Positions 34,830 to 47,255 of a DNA stretch of 64,000 nt are shown here, piece after piece (position 1 is the first letter of the stretch; every line of letters starts with the position of its first letter). Location of the stretch: positions 39,618,356-39,682,355 of the forward strand of contig JAKGHH010000007.1 of the NCBI GenBank assembly GCA_022828595.1, read 5' to 3'. The notes beneath the pieces are model-generated. The model saw nothing but the letters and a program-made list of their open reading frames with translations, was not told the DNA's origin and ran no database searches. The position numbers were made by a program, and so were the translations under genes. This DNA is from Nelumbo lutea. Its lineage: Eukaryota > Streptophyta > Magnoliopsida > Proteales > Nelumbonaceae.

Positions 34830-35352
34830 AAATTTCAAATTTATCAACACCACCTAAGTTAAGACAGTCATGTGTAAACTTGAACCAACTTAACCTTAGA
34901 GGTACCAAGCACAAGCAGACCTGATGGAGGAAGATTTGACCCGACCCTTTGGCCATGTGACACGTGGAAGCAACCAAGAGTGATCTAGTAGAAATTCCAG
35001 CTCGGCATGGCAGCAGGCCCACAACCCGAGCTCCGAACTAAAGAGTCGAGCTCCCTCAAAGGAACCTGCAACCCGAGCTCTGAACTAAAGAGCCGAGCTC
35101 CCTCGAAGGAACCTACAAACTGAGCTCCGAACTAAAGAGTCCCGAGCTCCCTCGAAGGAACCTGCAACCTGAGCTCAGAACTATAGAGCCCCAAGCTCTC
35201 CCTTCGAGTTCCTGAGCCTTACAACGAGCACCAAAGGCAGAAAACTCGAACTACCCATCTAGGGGCAGTTCGGGCCATACTCCTATCCAAACTCGAGACT
35301 TCACATTAAAAGACCACTTCGGCTCCAAATCGCCTGACTGAGCAACCATACC
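34830..35352. mobile_element. Gypsy-like fragment cut by element F
   Basis: The segment GTGACACGTGGAAGCAACC near 34960 resembles 25800 in element D, and both lie in GC-richer DNA, so this may be a related Tat LTR remnant. It ends exactly where the F 3' LTR begins. Confidence 0.35.
35019..35207 (+). repeat. Minisatellite, 47-49 bp unit, about four copies
   Basis: Copies start near 35019 (partial), 35063, 35110 and 35159. Each unit holds CGAGCTCCGAACTAAAGAG followed by CCGAGCTCCCTCGAAGG or close variants. Units vary by small indels (47 and 49 bp). Confidence 0.9.
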
Positions 35353-37310
35353 TGAAAGAATGGTAGGATCCATCTAATGGACGCCATAAAGGTTCCGGAA
35401 TGGGTGGGGCGAATTTCAAAAATTTCCTACCTTCTCCCAACTGGGAATCATATTCCCTGAATTTAGAATACAATATTCAAGGATCTACTTGAACCCTAAT
35501 CAAACCAGATCTGTACCAAAAGATAAATGGGAGGATTATACCTTATCCGGAGAAGCAGTATCTCCCAAAGTTGGTGTTCACGCCCAAAGAATGCTCCAAG
35601 ATCTGTCCCTGCTGAAGATGACACAGCTGTGGATGGAACAGAACCAGCAGGGTGCGTCCTACACACTGGATCCTTCACAAGAATCCCCTGGATGTACTAA
35701 ACACTGAATTCTTTCAGTCTTTCTTGCAAGACTGATGTCAAGAACTGGTTTCTTTGACTTTCTTTTCTGCAAAGATCAAATCTTGCAACAATGCAGATGG
35801 CGGCGGCAGGAGGAGATTTCTAGAAACAAAAGGCTGAACTGTTTTCTTATCTGGAGAGAATGAGATCTAATCTCAATTCGCAGGAACCTTTCTTGCTTAC
35901 CAGAACCTCTTGGATCGAAATCTGATTTCCTTTTCTTGGTTCATTCGAAAATCTCCTCTCTTTTCTTCTTGATTAAGAAATCTCCTAATTAGGAGTTATC
36001 CCAATCCAAATCAGTATTTGGATAGGGGATAATCTTAATCCCTTTCCCAGATAGAGTTAGCTTACTCCTGATCTTATCAGGAGGTTACCAGATTCAAATC
36101 TGATTTGAATTTGGTCTCTAAGAGTGGATAAGGCTAAGAGCCCAATCCTTTTTGCTAACTTCAATCTCAAATTCGCCCCATTGATGGGTGATCATATCAG
36201 CCCACTTCGAAATGGGCTTTTGGCCCATTAAGTATTCAGTGTTTAATTAGTTTCCAATCTGCTGCCCAGTTGGGCTTCTTTGTATGGCGTGTGGGACCCA
36301 AGCATTGATCTACACACCAGCCACATGGGTTCGGCCCAGCCTTTAATACAAGGCCCAGCCGAAATTCACTGAAAATCTCAATGAACCCCTTGAGTCCATC
36401 GTATGAACCCCATGGGCCCAACACTTACATTAAGTGGTCCCTGGGCCAAGCCATCTTATAAAAACCCAGGGACTGTGGGCAGGTGCAAGATTAGCCCATC
36501 AGGTATTATCCTAAATGGTCTTACACTTAACCTCTCAGCCCTTAATGATCAAGCACTGCCCGACAAGAGAGGACCTCTCCCTCGGCTGCAAGGAACAGTG
36601 CCGCACTCTCCTCTCACATGGATCCCGGGAATTAAAACCATTTGCAAACATTTTGAAACCGTACATATATATGTAAATATATTAATTTTGCAAAACAAAA
36701 TTCCAACGATTGAAATCAACTGCCGGCAGTTTGGTTTCCATCAGAGAGAGTGCATTCCCGATCATTACCCTTTGTCCGACAAAGTGGCTGATTCTGTCAC
36801 TTATGACCACCCACTCAGATGAATTCTCAAACTGCCCCAACATACCCAGGTTTTGATCCCCACTAAGGATCTCACTGGTTGGCATATCAAAGGCAGCCTG
36901 ATCCAGCACCTAGTGAAGTGTCATAATCGAGTCTAGGGGTCAGGTGTAACTTTCCAGTTTTGCCCATCTATCTCCAAGGTCCAGGGCAAGACTGGAAATC
37001 TGGTCCGGTTCAAGGATTCAAGTAATCCCATGCTGTAATGTGCCTCAGGTCTTACCCTGATGGCTGAGACAGGCCATCCCAACACTTGGTGGCACACCAG
37101 TATCAGCCTTGGCAGGATAAATCTCCCCAGACTTATCCAACGGCTGTGAACATTTAAAACTAACATGAGTCTCTACAAATGTCCAGTTTTAGGGTTTTAC
37201 ACAGAATTAAACCAAACAACATGAATCAAACATGCACTTTATTTATTTCCACTAAATAACAAAAGTACATCAAAATGATTGAAGCTAAGGGCATACAAAA
37301 CTGTCTAACA
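35353..37310 (-). mobile_element. F 3' LTR
   Basis: 1958 bp. Reverse orientation, TGAAAGAATGG to ACTGTCTAACA, directly followed by the complement of the purine tract (GCTCCACTTG). Very close to solo LTR 1. Confidence 0.93.
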
Positions 37311-37323
37311 GCTCCACTTGCAC

Positions 37324-40300
37324 TTAGGTCCAATCTGGTACAAGCCGGAGTCCCATACTTTCCACGTGTTTCTCAAACACCTTCTGTGTCAGTGGCTTAG
37401 TCAATGGGTCTGCCACATTATCCACTGATGCTACCTTCTGAATTAGGGCGTCCCCTCTACCAACGATCTCCCGCAGTACATGGTACTTCCTCTCGATGTT
37501 GCTTGGCTTCGAGTGGGCCCGAGGATCTTTAGCCTGGGCAATCGCTCCATTGTTGTCACACAACAACGGGATGGGTGATGTGCTAGATGGAATCACTCCC
37601 AATTTGTGTATGAATTTCTTCATCCACATGGTTTCCTTGGCAGCTTCACTTGCGGCAATGTACTCGGCCTCGGTTGTGGAGTCTGCAGTGGACCCCCGTT
37701 TGCTGCTTTTCCAGCAAACAGCACACGATCCTATCGTGAAAACATACCCAGATGTAGACTTTCTATCATCTGGATCCGACTGGAAATCGGCATCGGTATA
37801 CCCTAGAACTTGCAGTGAACTACCATCGAATACCAGACAAAACTCTTTTGTCCTTTGAAGGTATTTGAGTATGTTCTTTACAGTAGTCCAATGCTCCTGC
37901 CCTGGGTTTGCCTGGAATCTGCTTACCACACTCACCGCCGGAGCAATGTCAGGGCGAGTGCACAGCATGGCATACATGATGCTCCCTACGGCTGAGGCAT
38001 AGGGAACGTCTCTCATGCTCTCAATCTCCTCAGAAGTCTTGGGAGACATCTTCTTGGAGAGAGTGACTCCGTACCTGAAAGGAACGTTTCCTTTGTTGGA
38101 GTTTTCCATGCTGTATCTTTCTGACAATTTTGTCAATGTAAGCAGCCTGGGATAATCCAATTATCCGCTTCGATCTATCTCTATAGAGTCGAAGACCCAG
38201 TATGTATGAAGCTTCTCCAAGATCTTTCATGGAGAACTGCTGTGATAGCCATACCTTGACCGAAGTCAACATTCCTACATCATTCCCAATGAGTAGGATA
38301 TCGTCCATGTACAACACCAAAAAGGTGATCTTATCCCCATTGGACTTCTTGTAAACACAGGGCTCATCTGGATTCTGCTAAAAGTCAAACGTTTTGATGA
38401 CAGAATCAAAACAGATGTTCCAACTCCTAGAAGCCTGCTTAAGTCCATATATGGATCTATTAAGTTTACATACCATGTGTTCCTGACCAGCAGCAATGAA
38501 GCCTTGCGGCTGCTGCATGTAGATATCTTCACTAAGATCTCCATTCAGGAACGCGGTTTTGACATCCATTTGCCAAATCTCGTAGTCATGGTACGCTGCT
38601 ACAGCTAGCAGGATCCTAATGGATTTAAGCATGGCCACGGGCGAAAAGGTTTCCTCATAGTCGATGCCTTCTTTCTGAGTATACCCTTTCGCCACCAAAC
38701 GAGCTTTAAAGGTCTCAATCCTGCCATCGAGGCCCTTCTTCCTCTTGTAGATCCATTTGCAACCAATTGCTTTTACCCTGGAGGGCGGATCCACTAGAGT
38801 CCTGACTCCATTGGTCTCCATTGAGTCCATTTCAGCTCTCATGGCCTCCACCCACTTCTGGGAGTCTATGTCTAACATAGCTTTCGCGTAAGTCACGGGA
38901 TCATCTTCACTAGTCAAGGTTTCCACCAGGTAACTATCCTGGTCATAACCATATCGAACTGGTGGTCTAGATACCCGGGTGGTTCTTCTAGGTTGGTCAT
39001 TACCTGGAATTTGTGGGGCATCTCCCACTGCTCCTGAGCTCTCCTCATCAAGAACTATTTCCTGACGATGGGTGTCCAGGATGTAATCGGATTCTAAGAA
39101 TTGGGCGTTTCGACTGCAGAACACTTTCTGCTCACTCGGGTCATAGAATAGATAACCCACCGAATCCTTTGGGTAGCCTATAAACAGGCAACGGCTGATT
39201 TTAGATTCCAACTTGTCCGCACTTGTTCTTTTAACGTGTGCAGGACAACCCCAAATCTTCAAGTGTCTCACACTTGGCTTCCTTCCGGTCCAAAGCTCAT
39301 ATGGAGTTTTCGGAACTGATTTGGTTGGAACCTTATTCAGCACGTAGATAGCAGTCTCTAATGCGTATCCCCAACAGGATGTGGGTAATTCTGAGCGTAC
39401 GAGAAGTGACCGGACCATGTCCAACAAGGTCCTATTTCTCCTCTCTGAAACACCGTTGAGTTGAGGTGTAGCAGGAGGAGCTAGTTGTGACACTATCCCA
39501 TTGGCCTTTAAGTAGTCCCTGAATTCGTCAGAGAGATACTCGCCACCTCGATCTGATCGAAGGGCCTTAATTTCTCTCCCTAACTATTTCTCGACTTCCT
39601 GTCTGAACTCTTTGAACTTTTCAAATGATTAGACTTATGTCTCATTAGGTACACGTAACCATATCGTGAAAAATCATCTGTAAAGGTGATGAAGTACACG
39701 TGTTGATTCCGTGTCCTAACACTCAGGGGACCACATACATCAGTATGTATTAGGTCAAGTGTGCCTGCAGATCTTTCAGACTTACCATCAAATGGTTGTT
39801 TAGTCATCTTACCTTGGAGGCAAGTCTCACAAGTGGGAAGATTTTCTATGGTTAGAAAATCCAAAAGACCATCCTTTACCAGCCTTGTGATTCGGTCAAC
39901 ACCGATATGGCCAAGTTGGTAATGCCAGAGGCACATGAGATTTACTGTATCATGAGTCCTCTTCTTGGGACTTCCGACCGACGTAGTTTCGGTTAAGTTA
40001 GTTTAAAGAGAAGGATGTAGAACATAGAGACCGTTCTCTAGTTCCCCACATGCGATGAATTTGTTATTCCGTTTAACAGTAATCATATTTCTAAAATAAA
40101 TAGTATATCCATCAGCACAGTTTAGAAACATAAATTAAATTTCTTCTCAAGTTTTGTACATAAAGACAATCTTTAAGTACAAGCACTCCTTCTCTAAAGA
40201 CTATTTCTACGGTTCCTATTGCCGCAGCTGCAACACTTGCAGTTGTTCCCAAGAACAGTGTCACTTCACCTTCACTCAGCCTTCTGCTAATTTTGAACCC

Positions 40301-41189
40301 CTGCAGTGAGTTACACGCATGAGTTGAAGCCCCGGAGTCAACACACCAGGACACAGAAGTAACTAACATATTAGTTTCTATGACACAAGTTTCGATGTTA
40401 CCTTTCTTAGATTCCAGGTAGGTAGGACAGTTCCTCTTCCAGTGGCCGGTCTGCTTGCAGAAGTGACAGACATCAGATGCCTTGTTCTTCTTCTGCTTCT
40501 TGGGTTTGGTAGTCTTCTTCTGGGGCTTCTTTGCCTTTCTCTTTCTCTTGCCCGATTTGTTAGCTTCAGCAAGCATAACCACAGGCTCATCCTTCTTGAG
40601 TAAATCCTCGGCCCTCTGCAACATATTGCTGAGTTCCTGGACGCTGACATTCAGCTTATTCATATTGTAGTTTCATAGTGAACGCATTGAAGGAAGAGGG
40701 CAAAGAATTTAGGATGGCATCCACTTGCGTGCCAAGATCTAGCCCGGATCCAAGAGCTTCAAGTTCGTTGATGTATCCCATCATCCGAAGACAATGGTCA
40801 TGAACTTTCTGCCCTTTGGTCATCTGCGCGGTCATGAACAATTTCAGGACCTTCTGTCGAGTAGAACGGTTCTGCTCCTCATACATTGTCCTTAGACTGT
40901 CCAATATGTCCTTGGCAAGTTCGATCTGATCGAACTGCCTCTGTATTGAGTTGTCTAATGAGGCAATGACAAAGCAGCGGGCTAGGGAGTTCTTATCCTC
41001 TCACTCTTGGTAGTCCCTCCTACGGGCCTTAGAAGCCCTATCACCCGGACGTTCCGGGGCAGGATTTTTCACTACCTTGTCTAACTTTTCGGAAGTTAGG
41101 ACCAGCATAAGATTTCTATACCAGTCGGCATAGTTTGGTCCCTTAAGTTTGTTATCGTCTAGAAGCTTTGCAAATTGACCGTTTGCCAT
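37324..41189 (-). pseudogene. Copia F gag-PR-IN-RT-RNase H polyprotein
   Basis: Gag starts MANGQFAKLLDDNKLKGPN at 41189. Then a CCHC knuckle CHFCKQTGHWKRNC near 40470, protease VDSGASTHACN near 40335, GAG-pre-integrase LWHYQLGHIGVDR near 39925 with CETCLQGK, an integrase part with [16 protein letters not shown] near 39460, RT with [13 protein letters not shown] and [13 protein letters not shown], the catalytic LYMDDILLIGND near 38300, and RNase H (YTDADFQSDPDDRKSTSGY, then TEAEYIAASEA), ending LRLVPDWT at 37327. Disruptions: TGA for Trp at 41001, TAG at 38378, and frameshifts near 40670, 39640 and 38120. All domains are present but not in one frame. Ty1/copia by its IN-RT order; the lineage within copia is not assigned. 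Confidence 0.93.
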
Positions 41190-42845
41190 TTTCTGATAAA
41201 ACAGCAAAATCATTAGTCCACAACCTTAGTTTGATTCAAGTTACCTTAATAGATATGGCTTTTAATTTATGTTCCATTCTCATTTGTTCACCTCTGAGAT
41301 TTCCCTCTTTTCTCAGTGATGGAGACAACGGAATGTCTCTGGAATTGTGGGAAATTACATGGGGTGCGTGAAGCCAACTGTTTCAGCTGCAAAACCCCAC
41401 CACCTTTCTGTGATGGATCATATCCACTCATCAGATGAGTTTCCTTTTGGCGACAAGGTTCAGAGCCATTTTCAGGTAAACCATTCTGTCTAGTGAATGC
41501 ACACCATCATATTCAGGTTATGCCAAGGTACCATGAGAGAGTTCCCATTTTTTGGTGAAGCCCCTCCCACATCGGTCTATGACGCCCCTATCATCTTATG
41601 AAACACTCTAACAGATCCAACAGCAAATGGATAGCCCAATTTTATGGTGCGTTTCCTCATTACTGATGGACCCATCATTGTGCTAATGATGGAAGGCCTT
41701 TAGAGAGTCCATCATATGGATCTCCCTATCACATGCATTCATATTTGTTGGAGGGAACAAAATTACGCCCTAGTTCTAATTTAGGTCAAACCAAAGTGGC
41801 TCCCACTGACTTTCATAAAGTCAGATTTCTGGTGGGCCTCAATCGGCTAGGGGTTCTGTAAGCATCCCTTTTCAGGGTTGTGGGGCCCACCAAGCAAAAA
41901 GGGGGTCATCCAATGACCTTAAGGAACACCATGGCAATGATGTGCATTCAGCCATGGTGTGCGCAAAAGCCACTAACGAGTCAACATGGGCCAAGTGCTT
42001 ATGGCCCATGGTCGCAGTACATCAAACATCCAAACATCACAAGTAAAGGAGGAATTGATCCAATCAATTAATTGTTGTAAAGCCCATCGAAAAGCCCATT
42101 TAAAAAAACCCAAAGCATTAACAATTAATGTCTACTAGGTGTATGGGCTGAATCGCAGATAGCAGTTCGGCCATACAGCTTATCTCACAATAATGGGCTT
42201 TTGCAGTTTTAACCCTTTAAAACTGGGCTTTACAGGTGGGCCGAATTAATCCCTGTAATTGAACATCAGATTTGGAACGAAAGTGTGAGACAATTGGACT
42301 GAGAACAGCCCCTTTCGAAACCCAGATTCGGTCCAAACAGTTTTGGTCCAATCTAGTCCGAAATGGTCCAAAACTGATTTTCAATTCAAGAATTAATTAT
42401 TGAATGATCTGAAATTAATAGTTTTGATTTCTAGCAAACACAAAACAATTATGGACTGTTCGCACCACCTGCAAAACAGAGGTTAATCACAAGGGTTGCA
42501 GTTTCATAAACTGCAAATCGCAGAAAACGATTTCTCCATCTGCAAATCTCCTGCGCCGCCATCTTCTTCCATCTTCTTTAATCAAGAAAAATAACAGAAA
42601 TCCTATTTCTATTAATTACATTCTTGATCAAATCCTATACATTCAGTCTAAAAATAAAAAAAATTATTTACAGACCGAATTGAATGAAATAAATAAATAG
42701 AAAAGAAAAAGGGTGCGTAGACCATCTGCGCTAAAACTGCACTGCGATCTCCAGGTTTGAACAGTCCATTAAATCAAAATAAATAAAGAACAATTCCAAA
42801 TAAATTTTGGATTTAATAGAAATTAATTTCAGATCAATCGCCCTT
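41190..42845 (-). other. Long 5' leader of copia F
   Basis: About 1.65 kb between the 5' LTR and gag with no long ORF. The gag-proximal 1 kb aligns well with the G leader (54120-55045). It contains a perfect 10-bp stem with a 15-nt loop (41926-41960). The distal part (42360-42845) is AT-rich and differs from G. Confidence 0.8.
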
Positions 42846-44751
42846 ATGGTAGGATCACAAGCTCGAGATTTCTATATTTATGGCGTCCAACTGGGAATCA
42901 TATTCCCTGAATTTAGAATACAATATTCAAGGATCTACTTGAACCCTAATCAAACCAGATCTGTACCAAAAGATAAATGGGAGGATTATACCTGATCCGG
43001 AGAAGCAGTATCTCCCAAAGTTGGTGTTCACGCCCAAAGAATGCTCCAAGATCTGTCCCTGCTGAAGATGACACAGCTGTGGATGGAACAGAACCAGCAG
43101 GGTGCGTCCTACACACTGGATCCTTCACAAGAATCCCCTGGATGTACTAAACACTGAATTCTTTCAGTCTTTCTTGCAAGACTGATGTCAAGAACTGGTT
43201 TCTTGACTTTCTTTTCTGCAAAGATCAAATCTTGCAACAATGCAGATGGCGGCGGCAGGAGGAGATTTCCAGAAACGAAAAAGGCTGAACTGTTTTCTTT
43301 TCTGGAGAGAATGAGATCTAATCTCAATTCGCAGGAACCTTTCTTGCTTACCAGAACCTCTTAGATCGAAATCTGATTTCCCTCTTGGTTCATTCGAAAA
43401 TCTCCTCTCTTTTCTTCTTGATTAAGAAATCTCCTAATTAGGAGTTATCCCAATCCAAATCAGTATTTGGATAGGGGATAATCTTAATCCCTTTCCCAGA
43501 TAGAGTTAGCTTACTCCTGATCTTATCAGGAGGTTACCAGATTCAAATCTGATTTGAATTTGGTCTCTAAGAGTGGATAAGGCTAAGAGCCCAATCCTTT
43601 TTGCTAACTTCAATCTCAAATTCGCCCCATTGATGGGTGATCATATCAGCCCACTTCGAAATGGGCTTTTGGCCCATTAAGTATTCAGTGTTTAATTAGT
43701 TTCCAATCTGCTGCCCAGTTGGGCTTCTTTGTATGGCGTGGGACCCAAGCATTGATCTACACACCAGCCACATGGGTTCGGCCCAGCCTTTAATACAAGG
43801 CCCAGCCAAATTCACTGAAAATCTCAATGAACCCCTTGAGTCCATCACATGGACCCTATGGGCCCAACACTTACATTAACTGGTCCTTGGGCCAAGCCAT
43901 CTTATAAAAACCCAGGGACTGTGGGCAGGTGCAAGATTAGCCCATCAGGTATTATCCTAAATGGTCTTACACTTAACCTCTCAGCCCTTAATGATCAAGC
44001 ACTGCCCGACAAGAGAGGACCTCTCCCTCGGCTGCAAGGAACAGTGCCGCACTCTCTCACATGGATCCCGGGAATTAAAACCATTTGCAAACAATTCGAA
44101 ACCGTACATATATATATAAATATATTAATTTTGCAAAACAAAATTCCAACGATTGAAATCAACTGCCGGCAGTTTGGTTTCCATCAGAGAGAGTGCATTC
44201 CCGATCATTACCCTTTGTCCGACAAAGTGGCTGATTCTGTCACTATAGTCACCCACTCAGATGAATTCTCAAACTGCCCCAACATACCCAGGTTTTGATC
44301 CCCGCTAAGGATCTCACTGATTGGCATATCAAAGACAGCCTGATCCAACACCTAGTGGAGTGTCATAAAAGAGACTAGGATTCATGTGTAACTATCCAGT
44401 TTTGCCCATCTATCACCAAGGTCCAGAGCAATACTGCAAATCTGTTCCGGTTCAAGGATTCTAGTCATCCCATTCTGTTTGTGCATCGGGTCTTACCCGG
44501 ATGGCTGAGACAGGCAATCCCAACACTTGGTGGCACTCCAGTATCAGCCTTGGCAGTATATATCTCCGCAGACTTATCCTACGGCTGTGTACATTTTTTA
44601 CTAACATGAGTCTCTACAAATGTCCAGTTTTAGGGTTTTACACAGAATTAAACCAAACAACATGAATCAAACATGCACTTTATTTATTTCCACTAAATAA
44701 CAAAAGTACATCAAAATGATTGAAGCTAAGGGCATACAAAACTGTCTAACA
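42846..44751 (-). mobile_element. F 5' LTR with altered outer (U5) end
   Basis: From 42888 rightward it matches the F 3' LTR, ending ACTGTCTAACA. The end next to the leader is rearranged: only GGTAGGATC and an inverted TTTATGGCGTCC piece remain of the last about 110 bp. Between about 44365 and 44605 it has a dense cluster of substitutions. No standard primer site is seen beside it. Confidence 0.85.
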
Positions 44752-45191
44752 GTTGGATACTTGGATGGTTATGGTTATTCACAGAACTTCAGCCCAGAAA
44801 TCATTCTTCAGTCATTAGCTTGGACATTAACCCTTGGCATTGCATCAATCTTTAAGCTTATTTATATGCTCAATCTGTTCCATGTTGCAGAATTTTGACA
44901 AAGATCCTTAGTAAGTAATGGGCCTTAGAATTAAGACCAGTATTAGCAAGATAATGCCTATGGAAAATGGCTAACACATGATCTGCGGACCATTTAACAC
45001 TAGAGAGAATCCAACTTAAATACAGTTTTGACATAATGACTTCAAGTTTGATATGCCAACGTAGCTAAGGCAGTTGGCATTCCATGCCCATATGGCTTAA
45101 TGACATACATTTTGTGCTGACATAAAGAACAAGATAAGAGGTTACCAAATCACTACCAATATCGTTTCTGCATTAGACAACTAAATCTGCA
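44752..45191 (-). other. 3' flank / probable 3' UTR of the METTL25-like gene
   Basis: 440 bp between the F 5' LTR and the stop codon. No other gene is supported. The short plus-strand frame here (to 44898) is not recognised. Confidence 0.5.
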
Positions 45192-45374
45192 TCAAATTTT
45201 CTGAGCAATTATGGCCACATTTCGTGGTGATAATATGGGATTGAAAATGGGCAAAGCAACTGCCTTGACCGAACTGCCTTGTTCTTGAAGGAACAATAAT
45301 CTATCAAGCAAAAGCAAAGTTTCCAACACAGGCCCCAAAACGGCTCTAAGCGACCAGTAAGGCCCTATAAGTTC
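45192..45374 (-). CDS. METTL25/RRNAD1-like methyltransferase-fold protein, last exon
   Basis: The minus strand reads ELIGPYWSLRAVLGPVLETL, then LLLDRLLFLQEQG and LPIFNPILSPRNVAIIAQKI followed by a stop. The block 'LRAVLGPVLET..LLDRLLFLQE' plus the SPRN motif near the end is the C-terminal signature of the METTL25/RRNAD1-like family (family recognition from memory). The exon is preceded by a good acceptor (TTATCCTTTTATCATGCAG), phase 0. It joins in frame to the exon ending at 61384. No disruption is visible. The molecular role of plant members is not well defined; they carry a SAM-dependent methyltransferase-like fold. Confidence 0.8.
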   Translation of the reverse strand, partial: ELIGPYWSLRAVLGPVLETLLLLDRLLFLQEQGSSVKAVALPIFNPILSPRNVAIIAQKI

Positions 45375-45607
45375 CTGCATGATAAAAGGATAATGATAAG
45401 GGTTGCATAATTACTTATACATGACTATTAGTAAAATAGAAGCTCAACTTATTGGATTATGGCATCAAATTTCTATCACCCGGATCTAATAAAGTAGGAA
45501 TGTAAAAAGATAAACAAATAACTACTAGTTGTGAATGACAGAAATTTCCATGAATAAAATGTACTTGATTTTAGTTGGCAAATCCGGATTGTAATCAGTC
45601 CAATTCT

Positions 45608-45949
45608 TGATGCAATTTAATGAAGAAAAATTACTAGAGAAGAGAAGAAGAAGAAGAAGAAAAAGAAAGAAAGAAAGAAAGAAAGAAGAGAGAAGAGAAG
45701 GATGAGAGAAAGTGTGATGGCCTTAGTTGCTGCCCCATTCAGCTATTTATAATAACATCAAAATATAAGATAGCCAATTACATTAATGCCCCTACTGCTT
45801 ACATAAGAAAATAACTAATAAAACTAACATTGCTAACAGAAGACTAACCACAAATATAAATAGGGAACAAACTAACAGCAGCAGTGGGGACCACAATAAA
45901 TGAAATAACAGCAATATAACAGCACTAATTAGTGCTCAACTTCTCTACA
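45608..45949 (-). mobile_element. LTR of copia I (short-LTR type)
   Basis: 342 bp. The minus strand starts TGTAGAGAAGTTGAGCAC and ends TTAAATTGCATCA. The plus strand continues with CTCCCCCTCAAG, the complement of a copia purine tract (45950-45961), so this is the 3' LTR. AAG/AAAG repeats lie at 45640-45690. Confidence 0.85.
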
Positions 45950-46104
45950 CTCCCCCTCAAGTTGGGAATAGATATTTATCATTCCCAACTTGCGTAAATC
46001 TGTTTCCAACTTGGCCCTTGTAACTACCTTGGTGAAGAGATTAGCAAGCTGCATATCAAAGGCAATATATGAAAGACGCACTTCCTAAGAGACAACTCTC
46101 TCTG

Positions 46105-46968
46105 TCAATCAACCTCAATATGTTTAGTTCTGTCGTGTTGTACCGGATTGTGGGCAATGTTAATAGCAGCTTGATTCTCACAATATATCATCAGAGGCTT
46201 CTCATAAACAATTCCCAATTCCTCAAACAAGGACATCATCCATAATACTTCAGCCACACCATGTGCCATAGATTTGTATTCTGCTTCAGCACTGGAACAT
46301 GCTACAACATTTTGTTTCTTACTCTTCCAAGAGACAAGGTTGCATCCTACAATGATACAATACCCAGAAGTAGACCTCCTGTCATCAACACACCCAGCCC
46401 AATCAGCATCTATGTAGACTTCTATCTTCATGTGTCCATTATTTTTGAAGAGTATGCCTCTACCTAGACATCTCTTTAGGTAACCAAGGATCCTCTCAAC
46501 TACAAGAAGGTGAGCGGTTTTGAGGGAATGCATGTACTCGCTAACTACACTGACTGCATAAGAAATGTCTGGTCGGGTGGGGCAAAGATAAAACAGTTTC
46601 CCAACCAACCTCTGGAACATAACCTTGTCCTCAAGGGGCTCTCCACCTTCGGTTCCAATCCTGTGGTCTTGTTCAATGGGTGTGTCAGTTGGTTTAACGC
46701 CCAGGTTTCTAGTTTCCTACAGAAGATCAAGAACATACCTCCATTAGGAGACAAAAATCCCATGTTTGGACCACGCTACTTCAATACCCAATAAATAACG
46801 TAGTTCTCCCAAGTCTTTGACTTCAAATTCTTGGTGAAGTAGTTGTTTAAGAGAGTCAATCTCATGGGTACCACTCCCTGTCACCACAATAGGTTTACAC
46901 CACACTTCACAGGAAAGGACTATAGATGAGGTCCAAGGAGTGTAAGGGTTTTGAAAAAAGAAGCTCAA
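46105..46968 (-). pseudogene. Copia I RT end and RNase H
   Basis: From right to left: RT thumb region (LLHQEFEVKDLGELRYLLGI near 46810), then FQRLVGKLFYLCPTRPDISY near 46600, and RNase H with YIDADWAGCVDDRRSTSGY and SSAEAEYKSMAHG, ending in DRTKHIEVD. The YVDD region is degraded (VWCKPIVVTGS) and everything upstream is missing; the remnant is 5'-truncated near 46970. Confidence 0.88.
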
Positions 46969-46969
46969 T

Positions 46970-47255
46970 GGACCTACAATAAGGATGAGGTATCTGCTAT
47001 CCTATTCTCCAAGGTAAATCCCAAATTCCAATCAAATACTTTCAAGGAAGTAGAAGAGAATGAATTTAGAAATAGGCTTCCGTTTGAAATTCAAGGAGTC
47101 TTTATGGAGACTGCCTATAAAGAAAGATAGTTGTGCATAAGGTGGTGGTTAGTATTCATGGGCTCTTGGATAATTGTTGGGATGCGGGAATCAACAAGGC
47201 TACTATAGCCTTCCTTAGTAGCAAGATCAAATTCTAGCAAGATCTTTGAGTTGGA
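46970..47255. other. Intronic DNA, no gene seen
   Basis: Between the truncated copia I and the mobile-domain-like remnant; no supported feature. Confidence 0.5.

Larger units (their letters stand above)
35353..44751 (-). mobile_element. Copia element F (best-preserved family member)
   Basis: Minus-strand element: 3' LTR 35353-37310, purine tract, polyprotein 41189-37324, leader 42845-41190, 5' LTR about 42846-44751. The flanks do not form a target duplication (ATACC at 35348-35352 versus GTTGG at 44752-44756), so the two ends may come from different insertions or one end was altered. It lies about 440 bp beyond the stop codon of the METTL25-like gene. Confidence 0.93.

Noticed and set aside
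35019..35207. Possible CRISPR-like direct repeats
   Set aside because: Units are directly adjacent with no unique spacers, and the context is a plant genome. It is a minisatellite.
37496..37858. 120-residue plus-strand ORF over the F RNase H
   Set aside because: It is the antisense of the conserved RNase H frame; the same happens at 56477-56980 in G.
44716..44898. 60-residue plus-strand ORF starting in the F LTR
   Set aside because: It starts inside the LTR and runs into the gene's 3' flank, with no similarity to a known protein.
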